A stretch of 64,000 nt of DNA from Capsicum annuum (GCF_002878395.1 NC_061122.1:76570117-76634116); one strand, 5' to 3'; numbered from the stretch's first letter, positions 11,761 through 24,320 are shown. Numbers and translations: made by a program. The notes: generated by a model not told the origin, from the letters alone.

Positions 11761-13370
11761 AAAACAATAAGAAGCCCTATGTACATAATTTATATATACA
11801 TATATAGGATAACGGTATAGGGACAAGGGTCATGAACATGAGATTTTAAACCATTAACTTGAACTCTGTAGCTCGCTCCGTCCAAAGGCACCCATCGGCA
11901 ATTTAGGTTTATTTCCCCCAGTTGAAAGTGCCCAGTGCATGTCAACCTCATGAACCAAGAAATTCGAAGAGAAGGCTAAAGACACCATGGATCTATACAT
12001 CAAAAATAAAAATGTGTGAACTAAGAATATGGTCATATAGTCCCCCTCATAGGAAATCATGGTTTTTAGTGTTAGTTCCTGTGGAACTACATCTTCACGT
12101 TGAGCTACACAATTCACTTTAAACCCAAATTAAAATAGTTTTCACATAAAACTAACCATTAATCAAGAAGTCTTATATTAAGTTAATTACCACTTGGTAT
12201 GATCATACCAATTATGCTTGCAAGATTATATAAGTATGCCATTAAAATCCATGTAACCATTTAACTCAAAAGTTCTATTTAAAATTCAATCCACGACTAC
12301 CAAGGGCTTTTAAAATCTGGATTATCAATTTATCCATTAATGCAATGAATCAGTTTCGAAAAGATAAGGTACACTATGCAATTATCTATGTCCAAAACAA
12401 AATATAAAAATTGGGTTGAGTTTAATTCCATTATCAATTCAAAAAGTCATCAATTTGGGGAAACCCTAGTTCCCTATTCCAATTCCCATAATATGGAATC
12501 CATTCAGTCAAAAAAAACATTAAATTTAAAGCATAAATGATCAATTACTAACATGGAAAAAGAAATCCAAGTATTACTAATCAAAACCCCTTAACCCAAT
12601 TTCAAACCCATCAATTCAAACCACATGGATAATGATTAAATAAATACTACAATGTAAAAGTAAAGTTAGGGAATGAGATACATGCCTTAAATACAGAACA
12701 AATTGAAGACAATTCGATGTTTGGAGATAAAACACTGAATTCCTTGTAATCCCTTTAGCTTTTTTGAGTTTTGAGTTTCAGAAAAAAAGAATGGTATTTG
12801 GTTTTTTAAAATTAAAAGAAAAGGGCTATTTTATGTTTATAAGATGCACAGGGGGTAACAAGACCAAAAGCCCCTTACTGCAAGTGAAATAAACTAAAAC
12901 TGGATGAAATTAACATAGGTGCATGAAACACCCTTATCGCGAAGGGTAGCTTCCATGTCACGCCATTGTATAGAGACTAACCTCCATGGCACGCTACTAT
13001 CGTGGAGGCACACATACTTATAGTTTCAAAATAGTCCTGAACTCCTTCCAAAAAATCTGAAACTTTCCTATAACATACTTTTAACATACCTAAACATAAT
13101 TCAAGGAAAAAATTAAGATTTAAAATGTGTGAGGTTTAAGAATGAAATCATTGAAATTTTTTAGACATCTTATTGCAGGTGTCCTACTGACACATCCATG
13201 TGAACTTTAACATTATCTTTATATTGTATTTGACCTCTCATTGAATTTAAATGTTTGATCATCGTTATTTTCAACCTATACCAACACAATTGAGCACTAT
13301 ACATGAGATTAAAACCACATCAATGGAAAAGAATTATAATTTAAGCTTAGAAAGTGCTAACAAGTCATCA
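11761..13370 (-). repeat. Probable minus-strand Athila-like LTR
   Basis: Read on the minus strand the candidate start is TGATGACTTG (complement of 13361-13370), preceded by a G-rich PPT-like tract (complement of 13384-13392). This is the same arrangement as the minus-strand LTR start at 32806 (TGATGAGTCG after a GGTGGGGGTAT tract). The interior holds a CpG-bearing block near 12937-13010 with an imperfect hairpin (cctccatg/cgtggagg, 12981-13008). The other end near 11761 is uncertain. Nothing coding is seen. Confidence 0.5.
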
Positions 13371-13383
13371 GATTGATGACTTG
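13361..13383. repeat. Perfect inverted repeat at LTR/PPT boundary
   Basis: CAAGTCATCA (13361-13370), a three-base loop, then TGATGACTTG (13374-13383). The arms are fully complementary. It sits exactly where the minus-strand LTR start meets the C-run (G-run on the minus strand) at 13384-13390. Confidence 0.85.
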
Positions 13384-13833
13384 TCCCCCCAAATCTTAAA
13401 CAATTACTTATCCTCACTCAAACAAGAATTATCCAATAAGATAGCGTATTTATGACTTAGAACCACCTAAAAGGGGTATAGTAAAGATCTAGGCTAATAA
13501 ATCTCAGAAAAGATCTCTCAAACATCTCATGGTAAAAAATAAACAAAATTTTTTCAAGAAGCTCCTTTCTTTGAAAAAAGAATGCAAAATAATATCAAAT
13601 GATCATTATAAAATTTAGAACAATTCTCAAGAGGTGACAAAAAATCTCCAAAGATCTTCTGAACTTTCACTTACCTTGCCCATTTACCTAAAAAATGAGT
13701 AAGACATAACACTCTACCCCAAATTAGTAATTTCACTCACATACAAGAGTTACGATTCTCGATCATCTCGTGTAAATCTTACAAAGAAATATTCACCAAT
13801 AGATTGCTAAATTTAGCATGACATTTATTTAAA
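13371..13833 (-). other. Minus-strand Athila-like 3' non-coding flank
   Basis: The C-run at 13384-13390 (a PPT on the minus strand) and the following 'ctcactcaaacaagaatta' text resemble 32807-32880, next to the other minus-strand Athila-like LTR. There is no reading frame. It ends at the gypsy PR fragment beginning at 13834. Confidence 0.45.
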
Positions 13834-15415
13834 TTGGTATTATCTTCTCTCATCTTAATTCTTTTTGGAAATGGGGGAGCAATTTTTACTTGTCGAATAG
13901 GAATAACCAGAGTTTATAAAGTTTGGGAACATTATCATCAACCATATTTGGAGCTTCATCACTTGCAACCCTTTCTTTATCCCTTCAAATTAGAGATGAT
14001 TGATTTTGATGTCATTCTCGGCATGGATTGGCTTCATTCCTTCTATGAAAAAGTCCACTATAGAAATAGAATTGTCCAGTTTCACTTTTCATATAAACCT
14101 ATCCTAGAGTGGAGAGGTAGCACTTAAGTTTTCAGAGGTCATCTTGTTTCCTACCTTCAGGCATAGAAAATGATATCTAAGGGATGTGTCTATTATTTTA
14201 TTTGAGTTAAGGACTCTATTTTTTAAACTTCCAATTTCGAATAAGTCCCAGTAGTGAATGAATATTCAAATATCGTTCCTGAAGATCTTTCAAGAATTCC
14301 TCCCAAAAGGGAAATAGACTTTGATATTGATATTCTTCCAGATACTCAGCCTTTATCTATTCAGCCATACAGAATGGCACTAGTAGAACTCAGAGAATTG
14401 AAAGAAAAGTTGAAATATCTAGATAAGGGATTCATTAGACCTAGTGTTTCCCCATGGGGTGCACCATTCTTATTTGTGCAAATAAATACGGTTCTCTCAG
14501 TATGTGCATTGATTACCATCAACTCAATAAAGTCAAGGTCAAGAACAAGTATCCACTACCCAGAATCGATGACTTATTTGACCAAATTTAGTGTGCCAAC
14601 TATTTCTCTAAGATAGATCTCAGATTAGATTATCATCAGCTTAGTGACAGAGAATGTGACATTTTCAAAATAGCCTTCTATACTCGGTATGGTCACTTCG
14701 TATTCTTATTTATGTCCTTTGGTCTTACCAATGCCCCAACTACTTTCATGGATTTTATGAATCGTGATTTCAAGTAGTACTTGGACATGTTCATCATAGT
14801 CTTTATAGATGACATCCTCGTTTACTTGTGCAGTGAGCGTTATCATGCCTACCATCACAGAATAGTATTGAAGACTCTTAGAAATAATTAGTTGTTCACC
14901 TAATTCAGTAAGTGTGAATATTATCTAAGGTCAGTAGCATTCCTTGGTAATATCACTTTCGGTGATAGAATTAGATTTTATCCTTAAAAGAGTGAAGGAG
15001 TAAGAAACTAGCCTCGCCGTGTATCTCCATCAGATATAGGAGCTTCTTGGGTTTGGATGGCTATTAAAAATAGTTTTTTTAGGGATTTTCTTCAATTACA
15101 TCCCCTATGTCCAGATTGACTTAAATAAAAGTCAAGTTATAGTGCTCAGATCCTTGCTAGAAAAGTGTTCAGGAGTTGAAGACTCGACTCATCTCAGCTC
15201 CAGTTGTGGCTCTTCCAGATAGTACAAATGGATTCATAGTGTATTGTGATACATCCAGAGTAGGTTTGGGTTGTGTCCTTATGCAACATGGAATGTCATA
15301 GCCTACGCCTTCAAGCAACTTAAACCACATGAGAAGAATTATCCTACTCATGATCTTGAGGTAGCAGTTGTAGTTTTTCCCTTAAATATTTGGAGGCATT
15401 ACTTGTGCTAATTTA
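13834..15415 (+). pseudogene. Gypsy PR (C-terminal)-RT-RNase H fragment
   Basis: The open stretch 13834-14127 ends in 'EMIDFDVILGMDWLHSFYE', the intact C-terminal motif of Tekay/Del PR; the active-site Asp region is absent. 14254-14616 is the RT N-terminus ('IPPKREIDFDIDILPDTQPL', '[17 protein letters not shown]'). RT continues after a frameshift with '[11 protein letters not shown]' near 14610 and catalytic FIDD intact at 14802-14813. RH near 15180-15410 has '[20 protein letters not shown]' and 'IWRHYL', with a frameshift at the 'ASRQL' motif. The fragment stops inside RH and joins Athila-like LTR text. No IN or LTR of its own is seen, so it is a captured or deletion-trimmed piece. Confidence 0.85.
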
Positions 15416-16023
15416 GGTTGATTAATTTAGTTATAGTTTTTTTGTTTTTACTTATGATAATTGTGATTTCATCTTAGGATTTCAATTATGAATGTTATTG
15501 ATCACTTCAGATGCATGAGAGGCTAAAAAGCCTTAGTTAGGATTGTGGAAATCCTGGCAGATTGATGATGTAGGGGAATTGCTATTGTTGTTCTAAATCG
15601 ATACCTATGCATTAATTGTACTATCTTAACTTTAATAGTTATCTTAGTAGTTGTAAATTTTAGGATCTAGGCTAGATTGTTTCTACTTAATCCAAAAGAG
15701 TAGTAGTGACAAGGAAAAAATAATCACAATGATAATTTGCAGTTTAACTGTCGATCCATGCTACTAGGTATTATCTAAGTAATATGGTAAGAGTTCATCT
15801 AATCACTAAAGACTCCAAAGGTAATAGTTAACTGGGATCAAGCCAAGGGATAATAAGCTGACATCTCGACACTTAAAAGTTAAAAGGCAAAATCATTTTG
15901 CTAATCTAAAAGACTATAGAAGGTAACTAGCTTATCGATTCTGCATTCAAGGTATCAGGATGGTTCAACAAAGTGTAATAAGTCTATGGAGTTGATAAGC
16001 CAAGGGGAATACTATCCTAGGGT
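15416..16023 (+). repeat. Athila-like LTR fragment
   Basis: 15418-15740 is a second copy of 11438-11745: both carry 'ttagttA...cttaatt', 'gcatgag(a/g)ggctaaaaa', 'aatcctggcagattgatgatgtagggg' and the 'aatagttatctta' block. The remainder (15740-16023) parallels the distal LTR of the complete element, for example 'tcatctaatcact' near 15803 and 20512. It is cut at 16023 by the gypsy LTR of G2. Confidence 0.65.
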
Positions 16024-18616
16024 TGAAACACCCTATGTTTTGACCCCTACAGAATTTCTTGGATTTCTGGAGTATGGTCATCATATGACTTGTACGTACT
16101 AGTTGTATAATGGAGTACTATTTGTATGATCTTGGTCGTATTCAAACTTGTGTTTGTTGGTGGGTTGGATTGGTTTCTGGAATAAGTACAACTTTGTGGG
16201 TACGAATCATATGGTTTGTGATGGGTTGTATGGTTTAGGTTTTCCTTTATTTAATCTAAGACTTAGTAAATTAACTTTGATTAGAGTATGAGTGGCTCAC
16301 CACAATTAATAAGTTAGGGTATGAGTCATAAAATTGACTCATATGGTAGATAATGTTCAAGTTTATTTTTTATTCAATTCTACCAGGGATAAGATTTAGG
16401 GGTACTGATCGTATCATTTAAAAATGACCTATTTTGGGTAAGTAATATGGTGGACAGTGTTGTCTCTAAGTGGGAGGCCTAGGGTATGAGTAGTAGGTAC
16501 CACTCGTATAGAAGGGTACGACTAGTATGGGGTACCATACCATCTCACAGAAATTTTAAGGAGTTTATGTTGGGGGTAATCTATATATTTTCCAGCTTAA
16601 CCTCTTAAGTCTTGAAAACTTATAAGTCTTTTGAGATATCATTTACCCTATTATTATAATCTAAAACCCTTAGAAAATCTCTCTAATTCTCTCTAAGGGT
16701 CTAGGGTAAAATGATGCTGGGATTTTATCTAAAGGAATAATTTGGGGTTTGTACGGGTGATTTCTCTCCATCATCTTCGTAATCTAAGTTAGATACTCCT
16801 TCCTCATTGTTAGTTCCCACTAAAGGCATGTTTTATACAGTGTTTTCATTTCATGATTATTGTATTGTTTTGGGGTTTATTAAATATATGTTGGGGTTTT
16901 AGTATTAAATGCTTAATTATTCTTTTTTGATGTTTTAATTATAAAATTACATGCTTTAATGGTGTTTTGGACAATTGTTTGTATGGTAATGGTTAATTGG
17001 TAATTTGATTTGGTTTTGGAAACATTATTCCCCTAACACGTTTTATAAAATGCCTATGAGAATGTTTTTACTGTATTATTGGACTTTCAATGGAATTATT
17101 GAATTGTATGGTTTTGTAGTGGAACCCTAAATGTTATAAATTCTATAAATGCTTTGGAATGGTTAAAATGGTACGGTTTTGTGGTCATGATTATGGTTAA
17201 TTAAACTTCATTCTGGGCTACAAGGGAATCCCCCAAGTAAAAATGGTAATGAAAGTCTAGTGGGATATATAGGATTCTCCTAAGGAAACATAATAATGGA
17301 ATACCTAGGGGGTATATGATATTCCCCTAAACTAACATGATAGTATAATCTATGGGTACATGGAAATCCCTTTACATAAAAAGGTTGGCTAAGGACACTA
17401 CTTGTATAAGATAGTCGGTATGACGATAGCACTACTCATAGACTTGGTTAATAATAAGGGAATAATGGTTTGGTAGGATGGTAATGGTTTTAAATGGGTA
17501 ATAATTGTGGGGTTTGATAGTTAACCATAAAGGTACGAGTTCAATGGACGAAAAATAGAAACTCTTGTTTGCTGACATAACAGTTGGTCATACCGACGAT
17601 ATATGGTGCTATGAGGTACATGGGAATCCTTTAAGTATATTGTACATATGTATCATGGAGAGAGAAGGGTTCCCTAGAATCACCTACTATTTTTGTTAAT
17701 TTGATTCTTCCAGTTACACACATCAAGACCCATTGAAGGTGTTATACTGGACCGATGGAGCTCGAGGGTGGTTCTAGGATGGTTAAGATACACATACCCA
17801 TGTTTATAGTTTTAAAGATATGCTAGACCTAACTTCCTTTCCAAATATGGTTATATATATGCCTAGTTATGTGCATAAGGTAATATATATATATAGATGT
17901 TGCGTTGGGTCTATATGGTTGGTTTACATATTTTTATTAAATGGCATTATTTTATCCTTATACTGAGTTCATGCTAGCTTTACCCATTAACTCATCTTTG
18001 GGAGGTTGTATCCCTATGTGATACAGGAATAACTCGGTCTACTTCTCTTGCTTAGTGATTGGATTTGGGATCAGCTATTGGATTTAAATGGTGAGCTTAC
18101 ATATTTTAAAAGTCTCAACTTCCTATTGTGGATTTCTTTGAATACTTTATTTATTTTATGGATATTGGTTGTGGCTATGGTTGGGGACATATCCCAATTA
18201 GATATTATTTTTCTTTTAATTATAGGCCTTAGGTGACTACTATGGGTTTGAATGGATGGTGTCAGTAGTGGTGTCGGCCTTAGTATTGAAATTGGTATTA
18301 GGGATCATACCATTTAATTAAATTTGTGATTCTTCCATCCTTTTATGTTTGGTTATTGATAGAGACTTGGTTTTTATATTAGTTTGGACACAGTTGATCA
18401 TTGGTAATGGATTGTGGGACTTGTTTGGGATGGTTATGATTATAGATCTATCCCAGTGTTTTGAATCATAATAAACATTGTCTTGATTATATTTTTAGGA
18501 TTCATCTAACTCAGGGTATGCATATTTAGAGGTTGGGCTGGTTAATGGGGGTGGTCCCCAGTCCTAGTTTTACTTGGGATGCCTATTACGACAAGGACCT
18601 GCTTTAAGTCATGTCA
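16024..18616 (+). repeat. 5' LTR of gypsy element G2, about 2.6 kb
   Basis: It starts TGAAACACCCTATG and ends near CTTTAAGTCATGTCA at 18616, which matches the end style of Tekay/Del LTRs and is followed by AGTTGG as expected before an initiator-Met PBS. The first 500 bases contain many CpG boxes such as CCACTCGTATAG (16500-16511) and GTACGACTAGTAT (16516-16528). Blocks like 'ttggggacatatccca' near 18181 are shared with the LTR at 6982-9588 ('ttggggacatgtccca', 9311). A short TA run lies at 17882-17895. Confidence 0.7.
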
Positions 18617-18632
18617 AGTTGGTTTATTTTTA
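18617..18632 (+). other. Decayed primer binding site of G2
   Basis: AGTTGGTTTATTTTT sits directly after the LTR end. The expected initiator-Met PBS is TGGTATCAGAGC, and only the TTGGT start is well kept. The call rests mainly on position. Confidence 0.4.
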
Positions 18633-18839
18633 TGGGAAATTGAGAGTCCACAAAGCTGTGTCGAGTAGAGTCTCTTTTAAGTATGTATAGTGTGCCATAC
18701 TCATAAGGAAAAGGCTACAAGGCATTAAGTAATGTTTCACTTTCTTTGTATTCTATTTTAACGCGTGGAGTCTAAGTCCTGGAATTTTCTCAACACTTGG
18801 ATTGTTCACTTTTCATATTGTGACTTGATGATATAAGAC

Positions 18840-19347
18840 ACAAGGTAACACTTCTGTCCTAACTGAGGATAATATTCTAGGGACACGTACTACGTAGGGG
18901 ATCCCTACTCGTTCTAGGGGACCTGTCCCTAATTGTTTTAGAGTCCGACCAGTTTCTACTAGTCCTACTCATTATGAGGTGACTAATGTGGAATATTATC
19001 GACCAATTAATATTATTGATCAGTTGGTTGTTTCTCAGGATGAGCGAGGTGCATCTGGTTTTTCATTTGTAGAGGCCACAAGGGTTGGCAAATTTATGAA
19101 AATGAATTCTTCTACTTTTACTGGTGTGAATGTGGAGGAGGATCTTTAAGGTTTCTTCGATTAAATGAAGAAAAGCTTTAGGGTGATGCAGGTCACAAAT
19201 GGAGGGGTGAATTTTGTTTCTTACTTGTTTAAGGATATATCATACCTATGGTACGAGGGGTGGGATAAGGAAAGAGGTGATGTTGTGGAGTCAACTTTGT
19301 GGGAACATTCTCTAATTCTTTTCTGGATTGCTTCTTTCCTTAGGAGT
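18840..19347 (+). pseudogene. gag of G2, N-terminal half (split by 19348-30449)
   Basis: Gag capsid wording is spread over frames: 'FMKMNSSTFTGVNVEEDL' near 19096-19150, then 'MKKSFRVMQVT' and 'ISYLWYEGWDKERGD' in the open stretch 19165-19353. The latter equals the family's 'xVAxxWYxQWKxxRG'. It ends 'FLDCFFPxEL' near 19325-19347, exactly where the family continues 'REAKxEEFxNLRQG'. That continuation is found at 30452, beyond the Athila-like element. Stops include the TAG at 19341. Capsid function is inferred from family. Confidence 0.8.
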
Positions 19348-20935
19348 TGGTGATGTGGTGTGGAAACAAACACTTTTAATGATTAAAACTGTAAATTTAT
19401 ACGTGAAATCAGGATATTTTGTTTTATATCATGTACTTTGGTCTGGATTGTAGTTAAAATAGATTTACAAAAGTATTAGAATGAAAAGAGAAGAAAAGGA
19501 CCTAAAAAGACCAACTTTCATCAGCTTATGAGTAAGCTCCTAATTTGCAACCATCTTATACGATTCATATGCTGAATTATTTAAGTAATAGAAAAAAATC
19601 CAACATAAGGATCTATGTGTGAGGAAGATACGACTAAAGTATTCAAGTTGTAATACATGATAGGAGTCTCACAAGACAGTCGTAAGCATAAAGCTATCTA
19701 AGCTGCCATCCAGGAGTTGTAGTATCAAAAGTATATGAGTCAAATGTCTGAGTATGACTCGTATAGGGTTGTTGTATACAAACCAATGTTCAGGACTTGG
19801 AAATACTAAAGTCCCAGATAGATACAAGTGAAGGACATAAGTTGTACACTTAGTTACGACACATATAAAAAAGTTGTATGCTAACAAAAAAGTTGAAGCC
19901 TTCGGAACTTCAGACACTGGAATCGATATGAGAGGGTAGGGTGTGACTCATATTGAACTGATAAGAGTGAATATCGAGTCGTAATGACTTCCAACATTAC
20001 TTTCCCTTTCCCATTTTTATTAAGATTTTTATTATTTTTTAGATACTATAAATACCCTAGGGTTTATATTTTATTAGGTTTAGTTCAATTACACATACTT
20101 ACATACTTTTACATATTATTACAATTTCGTTACGATTTTTCTTCAGATTTTAGGGTTTATTCATAAAGTCTTTGGATTTTATTCTTCTTATTATTATGCA
20201 TTGATTTTATGTGTTCTGCAATAATAATCATGGTTTCTTACACAATTATGAGCGGCTAATATCCTTTGCTAGGTTTGTGGAAACCCTAGCTGATTTTTTA
20301 CGTAGAGAAAGTGTGAGCCTCAATTATTCTAGGCTTTCTGCATGTATCTTAATCTTCTTTGCAATATTTAATCTCCTATATCGTCCATACCTGAAGATAG
20401 CCTATATTTGCACTCATCCCCACAACGGAGTTTGTGATTTAGAAAAGTAGTTAAGATATTGATTAGGGACTTCTTTCTCTACCTCTTTGTTCCTAGCTCT
20501 CATCTAATCACTTGATCCAATACCAATGAGTTAATTGAGGTCTTAGTAAGAGGCAACAAGGCAACACCCTAAGACTTACTTAGTACAGGGTTAAATTTAT
20601 CTTCGAGCTTACCCGACATTGATATGACTTATATTGTAGACAATGCATTAAAGCAACAGAACAGTTAGGTTGATTAAGAAGTTTTGAAGCTATGGGGAAC
20701 ACAAACCTAGTGCTTGTATCATATAGATTACATCTCAAAAGTACTTCAGAATTGTTATTATTTGCGATAGATTAAAAAATCCCTCCTTTTACTTTCTTGT
20801 ATTGCTCGTGGATTACATCAAAGTAACAAAATTTTCATGTTTACCCTATGGTATCTACCCCAACCTAGTAGGGTTATTATATTTGCAATTGACCGGATTA
20901 TACTTCTAATTTAAGTGTAGTTTTGGATGACATCA
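19348..20935 (+). repeat. 5' LTR of the Athila-like element
   Basis: The start TGGTGATGTGGTGTGG aligns base for base in length with TGTTGAAGCGACAAGG at 28900; both are followed by AAACA...CACTTTT. It ends GATGACATCA five bases before the PBS. Internal matches to the 3' LTR include 'acactggaatcgatatgagagggtagg' (19914), 'aataataatcatgg' (20220) and 'gcactcatcc' (20411). Boxes such as TATGACTCGTAT (19753-19764) are likely U3 elements. Confidence 0.85.
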
Positions 20936-20940
20936 AATTT

Positions 20941-20958
20941 TGGCGCTGTTGCCGGGGA
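20941..20958 (+). other. Primer binding site, tRNA-Asp type
   Basis: TGGCGCTGTTGCCGGGGA differs from the Athila consensus TGGCGCCGTTGCCGGGGA by one C-to-T change at a CpG. It primes minus-strand DNA synthesis and marks the 5' LTR end five bases upstream. Confidence 0.92.
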
Positions 20959-20992
20959 AGACGGATTGTGTAGTCTATTAAATTGGTGAAGT

Positions 20993-21760
20993 GTGCTGGT
21001 TTTTATGTTTTGTTTTATCTTTGGAACACGCCCGTGTATGCCAAGTATTTGGAGTAGAGGCAATCCTTTACTCTCTTTTGATCCAGAACCAGAAAGAATC
21101 TTTCAAACACAGAGAAAAATGTCAGGAAAAGTTCATGAAGGGGTTCAAGATCCCACACTAGTGGATCCGACTGTGGCACTCTCACGTGCTCCATTAGTCC
21201 CAAAAATTATTAAAGACTTATAGACACAACAACTGTTGAAGCAAGAGCATAAAGAAGCAGAAGAATCTAGACTTGCTATAAAGGTGGTAATAACTCATCA
21301 AGGTGGACTAGTAAGGCCGTGTATGTTATTGATCATCAATTCAAGAGATACAGGGGTCCATTTATTCTAGCATATAAAAATTTAGACCCATATAAGAAAG
21401 ATGATTAAGATTTTAATTGCGTTGAACCTACTGAGTCTGGAGCCATTATTCCTTCTACTTTAGCCCCTAATGTGAAGTTTGATATCACTAGTGCTATGAC
21501 AGAATTATTAAATCTGATGGGTTTATTTTCGGGTGAAGATAAGGATGATGGAAATATGTACCCACTTGTACCCACAACTGATGAGAAAAAGAGTGGGAAT
21601 GAGTTATTTTATTAGGGAGTAGCATCATGAAAAATTAAGGAAAAGAGAAGGTTAAAGAGCCAGTGCTGAAGCCCATTCTAAGAGCCCTTCCTCCATATCC
21701 ATAAGGATTGAGAAAGAAAAAAGAAGAAGGTAAGTATCATAAATTTTTATTTATGTTTAA
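20993..21760 (+). pseudogene. Athila-like gag remnant, internally shortened
   Basis: The N-terminus is recognised by 'LLSFDPEPERIFQTQRK' (near 21078-21120), matching the Athila gag start with its 'DPExER' motif. After the stop near 21221 the frame is lost. Only about 700 bases separate the N-terminus from the PR-linked 'LPPYP' segment at 21690-21710, whereas Athila gag is usually several hundred residues long. Much of the capsid region has therefore been deleted. Text at 21300-21430 is not recognisable as gag. Confidence 0.65.
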
Positions 21761-22640
21761 AGAGTTGACCGGCAACATACCGCTTGTAGAGGCATTGAAG
21801 TAGATGCTATGATATGCAAAATTAATATTGGATTAGATCACCCATAAAAGTTCTGTTAGTTATGATCCAGTCAATAATATTTATCTTTGTAGTGGTTTAT
21901 TTACTAGATCTTTCATATAGAAAAAGGAGGACCCTATTGCTTTCACAATAAGATGCACTATTGGGTCATCAAACTTCTCTCGAGCATTATGTGACTTGGA
22001 TCTAGCATAAACATCATTCTCTTTGTTATATTCACATAATTGGAGTTCAGAGCTTCCATATAAACAACCATAACATTGGTGATGCTGATAGAATTATGAA
22101 GAAGCATGGTAGTATCCTCTAAGATGTTTTGGTGAAAGTGCTTTCTTTTATATTTTCTACTAATTTTTTATATTAGATTTTGAAGTGGACTTTCAGGTCG
22201 CAATTATCTTAGGAGGAATATTTTTACATACAGGTAGGATGCTGATTAATCTAGAGAAAGGACATTTGATCCTGCGACTCAATGATGAACAGATGACATT
22301 CAACGTATGTAAATCAATAAAGCAACCTAACAAATTAAGAGTTGTATCTATGATTAATGTTGATAATAAGAAGACAAATTCATTCCATGATGTTTATGTA
22401 GTTACTCTTTGGGATGATGGTTCTGATATGATTGTTCCTATTGAAGAGAGACTAGGTGTCGTAGCTCTAGCAGCTGTGATCATAAACTTTTATTTTAATG
22501 GTAAGTATGAGGAGCTAGTAAGTGCACTACATGGAAATGGTGACTATTTTTCACCAAAAAGGTTTTATTTAGACTTCAATAATATAACTACTCCACCTAC
22601 TCACCCATCTATTGAGGAACCACTAATGTTAAGAGTTGAA
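21761..22640 (+). pseudogene. Athila-like protease and PR-RT linker
   Basis: 'NIPLVEALKQML' style text near 21775-21810 precedes PR. The PR core reads 'DPIAFTIRCTIGSSNFSRALCDLDLA' near 21933-22010; the family has CDLGAS, so the active-site Asp survives but the Gly is Asp. 'EDVLVKVxxFIF' lies near 22120-22160. The open frame 22185-22682 (165 codons) then gives the 'DFQVAIILGGIFLHTGRMLINLEKG' C-terminal segment and the linker 'PIEERLGVVALAAVI' and 'YEELVSAL'. It is one of the longest open frames in the window. PR would process Gag-Pol. Confidence 0.8.
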
Positions 22641-23650
22641 GGCCTTTCCATCTCACTTGTGATATTTATTTTTAGGGCTTAACAATAGTTTTCCATTTAT
22701 TAGAGATGCTGATCTAAGAAAATCAATAGTAGAGCCATTATTATTAGTATTGCATAGATTCAAGAGGGCCATTGTATGGTTCATTGCATATATTATGGGC
22801 ATTCCATCCTGTTTGTGTACTCATAAAATACAACTTTAACTGGATTATGTTCCATCTATTGAACGTCAGAGTCAACTCAATCCTCCAATACAAGAGGTGG
22901 TGAAGAAAGAAATAATCAAGTGGTTAGATGTTTTGGTAGTTTATCCTATTACTGGAAATAAGTTGGTTAGTCTAGTACAATATATGCCGTAGAAAGGTGG
23001 AATTTCTATGGTGCCTGTGGGAAGAATGAGTCGGTGCCTATAAGGCTAGTCACTAGATGGAGAGTGTCCATGAATTACGAAAAATTTAATGCGTGGACTC
23101 AGTGGGACTATTTTTCTATACCTTTAATGGATCTGATATTATATTAGTCAGTAGGTAGAGGATGGTATTATTTTCTTAATGGGTACTCATGCTATAATTA
23201 GATCACTATTTCAACTGAGGACCAAGAGAATACTATGTTTACATATCCTTATATTATTTTTGCATTCAAGCGCATGCCATTTGATCCATGCAATGCTCCA
23301 GCCTTATTTCAGAGATGTATGATGTCTATTATCTTCGATAAGGTCAAAGACTCCATTGAAGTTTTTATGGATGATTTTTTAGTTGTTGGTGATTCTCTTA
23401 AAGATTCCCTAAGGCACTTAGAAAATGCTCTACAAATATTTGAAGAGTGCTAATAGGTACTTAATTGGGAAAATTGCCATTTTATGGACAAAGAGGGAAT
23501 TGTTCTTGGCACAAGATTCAAAGAAAGGTATATAGATTAATCGATCAAAGATTGAGGTGATAAAAACATTACCTTACCTAATTTATATAAAGGGAATTTG
23601 GATTTTTCTAGGGAATATAGGTTTTTATAGGCCATTTATCAAGGACTTTT
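22641..23650 (+). pseudogene. Athila-like reverse transcriptase
   Basis: Recognisable parts are 'QSQLNPPIQEVVKKEIIKWLDVLVVYPIT' near 22865-22960, then 'KGGISMVPVG' near 22995. The palm open frame 23235-23453 has 'FAFKRMPFDPCNAPALFQRCMM' and the catalytic FMDD intact at 23364-23375. 'FMDKEGIVLGTRFK' (family 'MVxEGIVLGHxIS') follows near 23485. The first catalytic Asp region (family 'SxIDxxSGY') is scrambled near 23160-23210. Stops and frameshifts abolish function. Confidence 0.85.
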
Positions 23651-24320
23651 TGAAGATTGCTAGTCCTCTTTAGAATCTTCTTGAGAAAGAGGTAAAATTG
23701 TATTTTAATGATGTATGTAAGAAGGATTTTAAGACCATAAAATAACAGTTGCTGACTACTCCAATCATTGTGTTTCTCAATTGGTCTTCACCTTTTGATA
23801 TTATTTGTGATGCTAATGGATTGTCCTTAGGATCTGTACGTGGAAAACGGAAAGAAAAGATCCTTCATCCTATCTACAATACTAGTAAGGCACAAAATCC
23901 TACTCAAAAGAACTATACCGTGATGGAGCGAAGAGTTACTGAAAGTTACTTATGCCTTTGAAAATTTTAGATCTTATTTAATTTGGACCAAGGTGATTGT
24001 GCACATTGATCATGCAACAGTTTGATACCTAATGGATAGAAAATATTTAAGGCCTCTGCTTATTTGGCGTGTACTATTGTTGTAAGAATTTGACTTTTAG
24101 GTGAAGGACAAAAAAAGGGGTAAAAATCAAGTTTACGATCAATTGTCTAGACAAGAGGAGAAAGCTATGCAGAAGGTTGCTACTGGGTTGGAGATTGATG
24201 ATAGTTTTCCAGATAAGAATATATTTTTAGCCTTCCAAGATCTAATCCCATTGTTTGAAGATTATTCAAATTACTTAGCCAGTGAACTAGTCCCAGAAGA
24301 TCTTTAATAACAGTAAAGGA
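23651..24320 (+). pseudogene. Athila-like RNase H and linker
   Basis: The open frame 23749-23961 reads 'PFDIICDANGLSLGSVRGKRKEKILHPIYNTSKA', the Athila RH signature 'PFExMCDASxxAxGAVLGQR...HPIYYASKT'; the catalytic Asp in CDAN is kept. 'VHIDHATV' near 24001-24025 matches 'VYTDHAAL'. 24101-24307 is the tail, with 'QVYDQLSRQEE' and 'DDSFPDKNIF', ending 'NYLASELVPEDL'. The spacing to IN is normal. Confidence 0.85.

Noticed and set aside
17882..17895. TA microsatellite.
   Set aside because: About seven TA units inside an LTR; too short to be notable.
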